Assembly (NCBI GenBank): GCA_036971475.1
Contig: JBAIZL010000002.1
Coordinates: forward strand, 166,668,214-166,732,213
DNA length: 64,000 bases
DNA from: Prosapia bicincta
Taxonomy: Eukaryota > Arthropoda > Insecta > Hemiptera > Cercopidae
Direction of reading: 5' to 3'
In this document: positions 47,296 to 57,837 of the stretch, one piece after another
Numbering within the stretch: position 1 is the first letter of the stretch
How the letters are laid out: every line of letters starts with the position of its first letter
The notes under the pieces: generated by a model
Seen by the model: only the letters and a program-made list of their open reading frames with translations
Told to the model about the DNA's origin: nothing
Database searches by the model: none
Position numbers and translations under genes: made by a program

Positions 47296-50200
47296 ATATA
47301 AGGATCTCTGGCAACAATCAGGGAGATAAGTTAACCAGGTTAGAGATCCGAAGCACAAAGAAGTCAAAAATAATTCAGAGCGAGAGACCGAAGGAAAAGC
47401 CGGTTTACCATCATAATAAGATCAGGCTAGGCGGTTTTTCCATGTCTATTAGGGACGATTTGTTAGAGGAAAGAATTGACTCGGTTGTAAAACTGGAGAA
47501 TATAGACCAGTGTCCAGTGATAGAGTGCGGAATTAAAGACCATAAGTTAATTGCACAAGTTGATACAGGTGCCCAAATGTCTGTGATTAAAACAGAAAAA
47601 TACATAGCCCTAAAACAAAACGGGAATTTATTCTATGAGCTACCTATAGCTAATGTAGCGATAGTCACAGCATTAGGGTCAACCTGCAAACGAGTCAAAT
47701 TACAAACGATGCTACCTCTAACATTAAACGGACACACAAAGGAATTTGTTTTCTTGATTGTGGACAATCTACGGGTTGACCTCATCTTGGGAGCAAATAC
47801 TTTGTGTGCGTTAAAAGCCCGGATAAACATGGAGAGATCGTTCATGACGTATGAAATTGATGGATATCTGCTGCACCAGGAGTTTCTTGTAGCGAATAAT
47901 AATAAAAATAATATAAAACTAGAGATAGGATGTAATAAAATTAATAAAATAACAAACAAAAATACTAACAAAAATGTAATATGTTCCGACGTTACAAGCG
48001 GGGAACAGGAAATAAATATAATAGATCCGTCTTGTATAGACGGGCAAATTAACGACGGCAAATTAACACCTGTAGAGCCGACATTGGAGTGCCCGATAGT
48101 GAATAGCGTGCAGAAGGGGCTGTTCACGGGAAAGGATCAGGAAGATGGGTCCTTGTGCGAGTTAGGCGATGACAAACTAAAAAATAAACAAACACGAAAC
48201 AAAAATATAACTAAAAATGTAAAATGTTCCACCGATACAAGCGGGGAACAAAGAATAAAATCAAAACAATTGTCAACGAATAAGGTTAAGAACGAGATTA
48301 CCAAAAATTTAAATAACAAGTTGTGCGAAAATTCGAGGAAGAGTGAATTATTAAACTGTGAAAGAACGGAATCAAGTAAGCTAACGGGATTAAACAAAGC
48401 AAAAAATGGGTTAACCAAACCTACAACAAACAAATTAAATAATGACGAGGGAGGATTCAACGAATTAAATAAAAATGGCTACAAGCCGAAACAAATAAAA
48501 TTCCAACAAGTTAGGGAAAGACCTAATTGTCGGGAAACAAATCCGTTAGACTTAACAAGAATTCCAAAGCACTTTAATTCTAATCAATCTTGCTTGAAAA
48601 CGAAGTCCAAATTGTTTGCTAAAAATAAATTTAAAAGTAAATCTCACCAGTATAAAAATTATCAAAATAAACCAAGTAAAAATAAATCAAAAATAAAAAT
48701 AAAATACAGGAATTACGCACAATGGCGTAACACAAAACGCCGAAAGAAAATCAGAACGCGTAAAACATATCTAAAAATAAATACGATTAAGTTGGAAAAT
48801 ACAAATAATCATTGCATATTAAACAAACAAGAAATGTTGAAGTTACAAGAATTGATAAACAATTATTCAGACGTGTTTAATGAAAAACCAGGTAGATCCA
48901 ATAAATATAAACATGCGCTCAAAATTAAAGAAGGCACAACTTTTGTGAACAGGAACTATCCTATTCCAATGAACTTCCGCAAACAGGTTCAGGAAGAAAT
49001 CGACAAAATGCTCCGATATGACATAATTGAGAGGTCAAGGACGCCGTATGTTAATCCTATGGTTGTTGTCATAAAATCAGACAATACGGTTCGACTTTGT
49101 TTAGACGCTAGGAAGTTAAACGAGATAACTGTACCCGATTATGAGAGTGCACCTAGTATAGACGACATCCTAAGAAAAGGAAGGAATAAACGGTATATTA
49201 CAAAAATTGATATGACATCAAGTTTTTGGCAAGTGCCATTGACACACGATTCCAAGAAATATACCGGCTTTTTATTCGACAATAAGGTGTACAATTTTAA
49301 GGTCGTTCCATTCGGGTTACAGAATTCTCTAGCGGCCCTAGTAAGAACAGTCGATTTAACACTTGGCGTGGAATTAAGCGACAACATATTAGCCTATGTT
49401 GACGACTTGTTATGTCTATCGGAGACATTTGAAGAACACCTCGAGCACTTGCGTATAATATTTTCCAAATTCAGGGAGGGAAATTTAACAATAAATCCCA
49501 ATAAGACATTGTTCTGCCAACAGGAAGTGAAGTTTTTAGGGTACATTTTTGACCAGAAAGGGGTAAAAACTGACCCAGATAAGCTCCAAGCGATTCGCGA
49601 TTTTCCTAGTCCTAAGAATAAAAAACAGTTACAATCATTCTTAGGATTTGTGAATTATTATTCGCGATTCACAAGTCAATACGCCCGAGAAACTTCACCC
49701 CTGTTGAAGCTATTAAGAAAGGGACAACCCTGGGTTTGGGATATAGAAATGCAAGATGCATTTAGGAATGTAAAAAACCTGTTTGTGGAAGCAGTTACTT
49801 TGACACATCCGGTGGAAGGTCGGGGAACGTTTTTACAAACTGATGCGAGCGATAACGCTATAGCAAGTCAGCTGTACCAGGAAGACCAACAGGGCAGGTT
49901 ACAAGTAATTGGATTTGTATCGAGAACACTGAAACACGCGGAATTAGGGTATACAGTGTGCGAAAAGGAGCTTTTGGCAATAGTGCATGGCCTAAAGAAG
50001 TTTCGGCCATTGATAGTAGGGGCCCCATTAACTATCATTACAGACAACAAAGCACTAAAGTTTCTCTATTCATGCAACTATACCAATGCACGCATAACTA
50101 GGTGGATTCTCGCGATACAGGAATATCAGCCAAAAATGAGACACTGTCCAGGTAAAGAAAACGTTCCTTGCGACACCATAAGTCGGATGTATCAAAGTAA

Positions 50201-51431
50201 TACAGGAAATAATAGCGGGCAAAAGGGTTTAAATATAGTTAAAATAGGACAAATTAAGGTAGAATGCCCTACAATAATACAAAAGATGTTTAAAGAAATG
50301 AGACAAGTCCAGGAGCAAGAACCTGAACTTTCTCATATAATAAATCACATAAATCAGTTTAATTATTATAAAATATGTAACAATATATTATGTAAAATTG
50401 TAAACAATAGAACGAAGGTTGTGATGCCAAAGCAAAATATCGTTCCATTTATAGAGCATGTACACAAACAATATGCACATTTAGGTAGAAATAAAATTGT
50501 CAAAATGATAAACAAACATGTTTACATTAAAAATATACATCAACAAGTCATAGATGTCATTCGGAATTGTCGGATCTGCCAGTTTGCAAAAGTAACAAAT
50601 CGATATTTGCAAGCAAGGACTAAACCCATTTTAACACAACAGCCGGGAGAGATTGTTGCTGTCGATTTTTTAGGACCTTTGCCCCGGAGCACAGGAGGTG
50701 CAAGACACATTTTAGTGGTTGTAGATGTATTCTCGAAATTAGTAAAATTATATGCAGTTAAGCGCCCAAATACGACGAGTACAATCGCCAAACTGTCGCA
50801 TTATTTTCAGACAATAGGGAAGCCTAGGCGAATACTCTCAGATTTCGGATCGGCTTTTACGTCCCGACAATGGAATTTATGGATGCGCGACAACAGTGTT
50901 GAGCATACATTAATTCCGGTCAGGCATCCACAGGTAAACCATGCCGAGAGGATAAACCGAGATCTGGGCAGGATTCTTAGGACCTATTGCCATGAAGCGC
51001 AGTCATCATGGATGAGATATCTGCCATATATGGAACAGGTAATTAACATAACTCCCCATGAAGTAACTGGATATTCACCTATCCAGGTACACCATGGGGA
51101 AGTACCGATATATATATGGGAGAGATTTCTGCCAGATGATTGTAGAAATGCGGAACAAGCGACACAAAGAGAAACCTTACAAAATGTATTCGATCGTATA
51201 AGGACAGTGGGAGAAAGACGGGCTGCTATGAAAAATATAAACTGCCGAGAAACGTCGTTTCAACCGGGCGATTTAGTCCTAATCACTAGGCACAATAGAT
51301 CAGATGTGTCTAAGAATGAGACAGAAAAGCTGCTGTTAAGGTACCAAGGTCCTTATAAAATTAAAAGGAAAATGGGTCGAAAAACCTACCAAATTGCAAA
51401 GACTCTGTGTTTTTTATGTGTATTATTCTAA
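47253..51431 (+). CDS. pol: gypsy Pol polyprotein (protease, RT, RNase H, integrase)
   Basis: Open frame that would be made as a Gag-Pol fusion by -1 frameshifting near 47292; the first ATG is at 47442 and residue numbers count from it. Protease: active-site DTGA at 41 and the LILGA flap partner near 115. Residues about 155-440 are a Lys/Asn-rich spacer with repeated CS-TSGEQ segments. Reverse transcriptase: DMTSSFWQVPL, then YVDD at 652-655. RNase H: TDAS at 800-803 and TDNKAL. Integrase: HHCC zinc region and catalytic Asp1075, Asp1134, Glu1169 (DD34E). The last nine residues come from LTR sequence across the deletion joint, so the natural C-terminus is lost. Otherwise the frame has no stop. 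Confidence 0.92.
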   Translation: MAYPRTKRPQAKKLNIRISGNNQGDKLTRLEIRSTKKSKIIQSERPKEKPVYHHNKIRLGGFSMSIRDDLLEERIDSVVKLENIDQCPVIECGIKDHKLIAQVDTGAQMSVIKTEKYIALKQNGNLFYELPIANVAIVTALGSTCKRVKLQTMLPLTLNGHTKEFVFLIVDNLRVDLILGANTLCALKARINMERSFMTYEIDGYLLHQEFLVANNNKNNIKLEIGCNKINKITNKNTNKNVICSDVTSGEQEINIIDPSCIDGQINDGKLTPVEPTLECPIVNSVQKGLFTGKDQEDGSLCELGDDKLKNKQTRNKNITKNVKCSTDTSGEQRIKSKQLSTNKVKNEITKNLNNKLCENSRKSELLNCERTESSKLTGLNKAKNGLTKPTTNKLNNDEGGFNELNKNGYKPKQIKFQQVRERPNCRETNPLDLTRIPKHFNSNQSCLKTKSKLFAKNKFKSKSHQYKNYQNKPSKNKSKIKIKYRNYAQWRNTKRRKKIRTRKTYLKINTIKLENTNNHCILNKQEMLKLQELINNYSDVFNEKPGRSNKYKHALKIKEGTTFVNRNYPIPMNFRKQVQEEIDKMLRYDIIERSRTPYVNPMVVVIKSDNTVRLCLDARKLNEITVPDYESAPSIDDILRKGRNKRYITKIDMTSSFWQVPLTHDSKKYTGFLFDNKVYNFKVVPFGLQNSLAALVRTVDLTLGVELSDNILAYVDDLLCLSETFEEHLEHLRIIFSKFREGNLTINPNKTLFCQQEVKFLGYIFDQKGVKTDPDKLQAIRDFPSPKNKKQLQSFLGFVNYYSRFTSQYARETSPLLKLLRKGQPWVWDIEMQDAFRNVKNLFVEAVTLTHPVEGRGTFLQTDASDNAIASQLYQEDQQGRLQVIGFVSRTLKHAELGYTVCEKELLAIVHGLKKFRPLIVGAPLTIITDNKALKFLYSCNYTNARITRWILAIQEYQPKMRHCPGKENVPCDTISRMYQSNTGNNSGQKGLNIVKIGQIKVECPTIIQKMFKEMRQVQEQEPELSHIINHINQFNYYKICNNILCKIVNNRTKVVMPKQNIVPFIEHVHKQYAHLGRNKIVKMINKHVYIKNIHQQVIDVIRNCRICQFAKVTNRYLQARTKPILTQQPGEIVAVDFLGPLPRSTGGARHILVVVDVFSKLVKLYAVKRPNTTSTIAKLSHYFQTIGKPRRILSDFGSAFTSRQWNLWMRDNSVEHTLIPVRHPQVNHAERINRDLGRILRTYCHEAQSSWMRYLPYMEQVINITPHEVTGYSPIQVHHGEVPIYIWERFLPDDCRNAEQATQRETLQNVFDRIRTVGERRAAMKNINCRETSFQPGDLVLITRHNRSDVSKNETEKLLLRYQGPYKIKRKMGRKTYQIAKTLCFLCVLF
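47286..47292 (+). promoter_or_regulatory. -1 ribosomal frameshift site, gag-pol
   Basis: A AAA AAC lies in the gag reading frame, immediately before the gag stop TAA (47293-47295). The pol frame is -1 relative to gag and open from 47253, giving a 43-nt overlap. This is a canonical X XXY YYZ heptamer. I did not establish a downstream pseudoknot. Confidence 0.75.
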
Positions 51432-51781
51432 ATGTGTTTCTTTCCAGCTGACTATTAATTTGACATGTGTGACTATACTTAGACCATACACAATTGATAA
51501 ACTTATTTAGGAGGGTTTATATGTACTTTAAATAGTAGTCAGCGGGAATAGGCTTGTTGTGGGTTTGGCCCTACGAGCAGGAAACATACACTTAACTCTG
51601 GGAGTTTAGCACGGTTTTACCAGCAGGGTGATAGGCAGAGTTTTGGTTGTTTATAAATATGTTTTCTTGTAAACAATTAAATTATAGTATTCTGCAAGAA
51701 AGGATTTAAACAACGCAAGCAGACGACCGCGTGGAGCTGCGGTGGTAGGGACGGTAGAGGTTAGGTGAGGTGGGGGGACGT

Positions 51782-51785
<4 letters not shown>
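51399..51785 (+). repeat. 3' LTR remnant, family B
   Basis: 387 bp equal to the end of the 5' LTR. The first 1,630 bp of the LTR are missing. Its beginning supplies the last codons and stop of pol. Confidence 0.9.

Positions 51786-51817
<32 letters not shown>
51786..51817. repeat. (GT)n microsatellite, insertion site of the gypsy element
   Basis: A GT array follows the element directly; the matching GT run lies at 43601-43615. Confidence 0.9.
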
Positions 51818-51819
<2 letters not shown>

Positions 51820-51820
<1 letters not shown>

Positions 51821-54133
51821 AGTGTATGTGTGTAATAAACGTTTCCCTAATATAGTCTATTAATTTTGGTTCCTTATCAGTTTCAATAAAAATTAATATT
51901 TAATGTGGGGTTTGAGTCAATTGTCCAAACATTGATGAATGGGATTTTAGTTAAGATTTTAATCGAGGATATTCGTAAATTAAATAATAACAGAAACTTG
52001 TTTCTTGTCTTTGTTTGTTAATGGAGTTAATTTATTCTAAATATAGCCTTCAATTGAGGTGAAGTAGCATTGACTAATCTTGTTCATGTAAAAAAGCTCT
52101 GACCAATACATAGAAAAACAGCCAGCAATGCAATTATCTTGTTTAGAGAATAAAGTCATGCGAACCTTAAGTAAGAATATTTTATCGCAATCACCGTTCC
52201 CTGGTAGTGAAACATGTACAACTTGGCTGGAGGGCCACCAATTAACGTTATCTAATCAAATAATTGTATTATTTTCAGATATACGGCATAAAGTGTGATC
52301 GTAGTAGTTGGGAATTGTAATGAAAATAATCTTTTTTAAATTTCTAGTAGGTACTTCATATTATTACCATTTTAATATTTTTCGTTTTTTTTAATAAACC
52401 GAGCATTTTATGTCAATTAGAGTAATTTTTGATTAACGTAAAAAAGACAGTGAGGCTATACATTCATTTTCCAAAACGATAAAATAGGTTTTTATTACGT
52501 TATGCTTTTAATTTGCTTGAAGTGTACTCCCATGCAAATGAATATTTACACAACTGACACCTTATATTCAGTTTTTTTTTTTTTTACACAACTGACACGA
52601 TTGAAGCTACTGTAACACTCAGAGGTTCGAAGAATGCGCTAAACTATTTTTAAAAGATAGCAAAATACTTGTGGTGAGAAATTCCCTGCAATCCACGAAT
52701 ATTTCGCTCTAAAGTCATTACGTCTCGTATTCTGTACGATTGTTTTCTGCAAAAATGCACTGAGGGTCTCATTTGTCTAAACGTTATGGTTCGTGTAATG
52801 AGTCACATTATAAATAAAAATAACTATATTTAAGCTCAGTGCAATTCTCAATCAGTCAGGGTTAGCTATGAAATATTTAAAGTTTTTCAAATGTGTTAAT
52901 AATATTATCCAATAAAATGAATATTTGCCCAAAATATAATCATCCATAAATGCTGCCTTGATTCAGAGAATAAAGTTGAGAATATGATGTATAGGGTTCA
53001 AATATACATTTACATTGTGGGAATATAATGGAACACTATTTCGGTGATCCCAGATATTCCTACATGAATTTCGTCATATTTTCTGATAGTTTCACATAAT
53101 ACTGCCAAGGTCCACTATTGTGCAGAGATCAAATTGGTCTTGGAAGGCTACTATTTGAAATATTTAGTTACTTAGTTTCCTGCACACATTTAGAATTATC
53201 TACTTTGTCCTTTGCTAAAAAATATTCTATCATCTTCCCATTTACAAAAACTCCTGTAAGTTTATTTATTATTATTCTAATTTTATTTGAAAAGTCTTTG
53301 TTATTTTTTGCTTATTGCAAACATATCAATACCTATATAGAAATCAATATATTTTAGATTATTTATTTTATCACTATAAAAACGCTACAAGACTGAGTTG
53401 CCTACATTCAGGACAGTAGACCTAGGTATTAGATCTCAGTAATCATATTTTATAGGTATAAATTAATTGGATTTAATATAATATCCTATATATGTTTTCA
53501 ATAATGTTATCCTGTATTAGAAGTTCATCATTTGTAGTTATTTTGTTTTATTCAATATCTTATTCATTGAGTGAAATCCTTGAACTCATAAATAAGGGTT
53601 GTATTCCATTACTCATAATAGCACTCATATTTAGATTTAGCCCCAAACAAACTAACGAGGTCATTTTGGAGGGGAGAAATATCCCAGTGTCAGTTCAGTA
53701 GCAGGAAAACAGCTCTTGTCAGCTGCTGGGTGATATATCTTGTCTGAGAAATATATATGAAGAGCCCAATTATGAGATCTGTTCTAATAATAATAAGGCA
53801 ATTGGGGAGAGTGGTCATATTCGAACCTACTTATTTTCCCTCATAAATGCCTCGGTTTTATGATCTATTTCAACATACAGCTACATGTATTTCAGTACCA
53901 GAAGCTACACAGTGGTATGCTCTTATCATTACCTGGATCAAGAAAACGATTACCTTTGTCATAATTGTGATATGAACTCTATTTACCTCGAGAGCTACAA
54001 TTTACATACTCGTTATTCGCAAACAATTGCAGATTGGATAGCTAATTTTATTTTGAAATTACATATTGGAGTTCATATATTGTCTTGTAAAGGACGTTAG
54101 CCTTATATTGACTTATAAATTTAATAACATATA
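51820..54133. other. intergenic sequence
   Basis: No gene recognised. A 16-bp direct repeat TTTACACAACTGACAC occurs at 52545-52560 and 52583-52598 around a T-run. Short open frames at 53118, 53492 and 53885 show no family features. Confidence 0.4.
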
Positions 54134-56110
54134 TTAACCTTAAAGTGTATGGCCTGGGCCTGTGAGGCCCACAAATTTTTTTTTGTCTAGATTTGAAGGT
54201 CTAAATATGATAAAGAGTTATGGTTGCCTGTAGTTTTCTGAAAAAAATCCTTAGAATGTATAGAGAGTATTTTTTCTCTTGTTAATAGCTCAGTGTTCAT
54301 ATGACAGCGGTTGCAACTTGCTGTGGATTCAATAAACCCAACCCGTTCGTTTATGTTACCAGTTTTTCTTTTTGATTTTATTGAATTTATATTTCAATAT
54401 CATTCTGGTTACTCAAAAGTGTGAAATAATATTTGATGATTTGCGTAAAGATTACTCAATATTTTTTTTTATATACTGGATATTATTTTTGTGATTTTGA
54501 GCGTTTGTTTGCGACAGAATTGATCTGAGCAGTGAAATGATTCTGTTTGAAGATAGTGAAAGTAACTATGATGGCTCGGATGCTGATCCAGGTTTGGATA
54601 TCTCATGTGAACTTGTTTCAGATCCTGAGGATCAGATCGATGGAGAACAGAAAGAAAACGTGGGGAGCAACGTGGTTGAATTCAATACTGATAATTCCCA
54701 AAATTAATGTGAACATGATTCAGAGCCTGAGTAATGGAGAACAAAAAGAAAACGTGGAGGAGCAAATTGAATTCAAAACTGACAATTCCCAAAATGAATG
54801 TGAACAGTTACAGAATGAAAGTACAATAGTGGAAAATGTGTCTGCTCTATCTAATATCTGCAATGTAGAGGGTTAATTTTTTGGTAAAGAATTAAACCCT
54901 AAATGGCCTAAGAACCAAGGCAGTTCGAATACAATAGCCTTAGCTCATAATATGGAACCAGAGTTGAAACATTTCGAGCTGGAATGTGCATTAGGCGATT
55001 TCAATTCCTTAGCAGTTGTATTGGTTGTGATTATTTAGAAAATAGAAAAATTAGGAAGTGACAGGACATCTTCTCTATTATTAGAGAACTAACGGATCTG
55101 TTTATCTCCAACTGTAGGAAGTACTATTCAGTTTCAGAATGTGTAGCACTAAATGAGACACTTGTACCTTTCACGGAACGCTAACGTTTTTGTTTGCACA
55201 TGCTCAGAAAGTTAAAAAAAATTGGCATCAAAGTATTCAGACTAGTTCGATTGAAAACCTACTCCGTGATATATTTATAAGTATACTGTGGCAAACAATC
55301 TGGTGGGTGGTCCTCATTACATAAGCAACGAAATCAAAGATGTTGTTCGTAGTTTGTTTAGCCCAATAAAAGCCAGTAATAGAAATATAACAATGGGCAA
55401 TTGGTTTACACCCTATGCGACTGCTAAAAAACGTCTTTAAATGATCCACTAACAATTGAACTTAATTTTTTCAAACATATACCTCATATACCACCGTCGT
55501 TTGCAAGACCTGGAAAGGGGAGATATTGTAGCTTTGGCTTCCAAAACAACATGACCTTAGTCTTTTACATACGAAACAGAAACAAATGTGTGTTATTATT
55601 GACGACTATGCATCATGACAAAGAAATAGACCCAGAGACTAGTGAAGAAAAGAAAACCCAGCGTTATAACTTAATATAATGTTACTAAAAGCGGCGTTGT
55701 TGTTGCTAATGCTATATATGCCGAATATGCAGTTGCAAGAGCAACAAAAATAAGGCCATTTTGTTTGTTTTATGGTTTGACGAGCATAGCTGCTCTGAAT
55801 ACTGCACTGCTACAAGGAAACCCAAAACCTTATGTAAGAAGAGACTTCTTCAAGAGTTTAGGATGAATAATTCTTCTAGCCCAAATGTCACTCCGAGCAG
55901 TAACAAGCAATTTAACACTATGAATACGTTCCCTAGCTGCGAGACACTACTGCATTCAACCTCCCACAAAGAAAAGTACCTCGGCCAGGCAAAAGTGGAA
56001 GGTATTACATGTATAAAGACAAAAAGTATTTTTAGAAGCAATGCAAAATTTGAATGCTCTTGTCACATGCAGAGTTGTTGTGTGAGACCTGTAGTTCCAT
56101 GACTTTACAT
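54134..56110 (+). mobile_element. piggyBac-like element, decayed
   Basis: The left end is TTAA (54134-54137) followed by CCTTAAAGTG and the palindrome-like GGCCTGGGCCTGTGAGGCCC. TTAA is the piggyBac target site. A broken transposase follows. I did not find the matching right end, so the right limit is the end of recognisable coding sequence. Confidence 0.65.
54540..56105 (+). pseudogene. piggyBac-like transposase remnant
   Basis: Starts with an acidic stretch (DSESNYDGSDADPG) typical of piggyBac N-termini, then has a 94-bp internal duplication (54641 and 54735). Across several frames and stops come EIDPETSEE with TTMHHDKE (about 55605-55655), the YN.TKSGVV.AN block (55675-55715) that in the family contains the third catalytic Asp region, VARATK, and FYGLTSIAALN. 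The end keeps a few cysteines of the C-terminal zinc region. Many stops: not functional. Confidence 0.7.
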
Positions 56111-57837
56111 CTAAGAAAATATTCCACTTTACATACATTAGATAAGAAAAAAATTGCATTTTTGAGAATAACTATAGTTTTTCTTTTCTACATCCCTTAT
56201 TAGCCTTGAAAAAATACCATGTACAAATCAAAATACATAATTTTTAAGTTTTCTAACTTTTTTTTTGATAATTTAATATTTTACCCTATTCTGTTGATTT
56301 TGAACAAAAGACTTTCACTTCATATGTAGTACAAACAAACTAACTCAAAAGTCACTCCATTTCATGAAAAATGTTCATTCTTAAACATTTGTCACATGTC
56401 ATAGCAAGGCTGTAATTGAAAAAAAGAGTCTTTTTGTTTTATGCTAGTTATATCAAAGTTTATTTTAAGTATCGAAAATAAAGCTTCTCGAAGGATTTCG
56501 AATATCATAAACCCTCCCTCAGAAACACTTTATAATTTATGGCAGTTCGTAATGCGTACAAAGTTGTTCATAAATTTAAACATTTTTAATTAACTTTTGT
56601 TAGCAGAAATTTTAATAGGGATCATCTGTTATGGAATCACATAAAATATCTGAGAGTTATATTTATTCAGAAATAAAGTAGTTGCTATAAAATATCAAAT
56701 GTGAATGGGCGTCAAATGCTTTTCAATGAGCCAATTTTTAAAATTAATATATATAAGACATGAACTGAAGATATATACAGGTACCATACTGTAATACTAA
56801 AAGGTAACGTATATGATCACACACTTCTTAGAAGGATGTATTTTTACTGGTGGTGCGGTAAAAAAAAAAACAGTTATTAATTTCCTATTGTGTTAGATAG
56901 GGCAATTTAGATTTTAAATACTTCTCATATTTTTAGTCATCCACCGTTTCTAGAGTACATGACTAGTATTTGTAATTGCCCGTCGGATTCAACTAACAAA
57001 TACTGGTACTACTTCTTCGTAGTAATCATGGACGTCTGCCAGTTGGTTAACAGGTTTATATAAATACTGAAATAGGAAGATATGTCAATATAACTATTCG
57101 GCAAACAGTAAAAATACATCTAGTATTCTGTACCGACTTTGTTCCTATCGTATTTTCTTAACCTCTTGCGTTTTGGTTTATGTTTAGGACTTACGATAGA
57201 TAATATTATTATTTATAAAGAACTCACATGCCCCTCGAGGATTGCAATTGTCGGATAACTCTATGTCCTTCTTTAAAGATTATCGGTTATTGAGTTTTGT
57301 AACCAAACATATAATATCTATCCTACAACATATCTACATAAACCCCGTCGGATCTGTATCGATCCTATAGCTTCACCCACCATACCGCACATTATCATGA
57401 TATTACAATTGTAAGCAAATATTGTATTTTTGTATAATGTTTTTTAGAGAGAGTTGACTGATTTGAAAATGGATATCTATATCTGATACTGGTTCTGTCC
57501 AAGAAACATAACATCAGATCTTTTGTTATGATTTTGGAATCGTTTGAAAGTTCCCCATGTATTACCTAGGCCAGTGGCTACCTCTCTTAAAGGCTTTAGG
57601 AATGCGAGCGGCATCATACGACATTAAAAATCCAAGGAAATTTAGGTATTTCTAAACCTAGTCGCTTACATTCACGTATTAATCAAGTTCCACGATAATA
57701 CGAGGAGATACAACAGAATCGAAGGTTTCCAGTTATGTTGTCAACGCTAATCTTGCGGCGATAAGAATAACGAACTCCCACTGACGAATTACGTTTGGTA
57801 AAATTGTGTGTCAAAAAATCCATTTATAAAATTATTA
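56111..57837. other. intergenic sequence
   Basis: AT-rich; no gene, repeat array or transposon end recognised. Confidence 0.4.

Larger units (their letters stand above)
43612..51789 (+). mobile_element. young Ty3/gypsy retrotransposon (family B) with truncated 3' LTR
   Basis: 43616-51785 carries a 2,017-bp 5' LTR, a primer-binding-site candidate, gag, pol and the last 387 bp of a 3' LTR, flanked by GTGT on both sides (43612-43615 and 51786-51789) inside a GT microsatellite. The 387 bp (51399-51785) match 45246-45632 with no difference I can see, so insertion was recent. The rest of the 3' LTR, the polypurine tract and the last part of pol are deleted; the joint carries the microhomology AAGACTC. 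No envelope gene is present. Confidence 0.92.
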
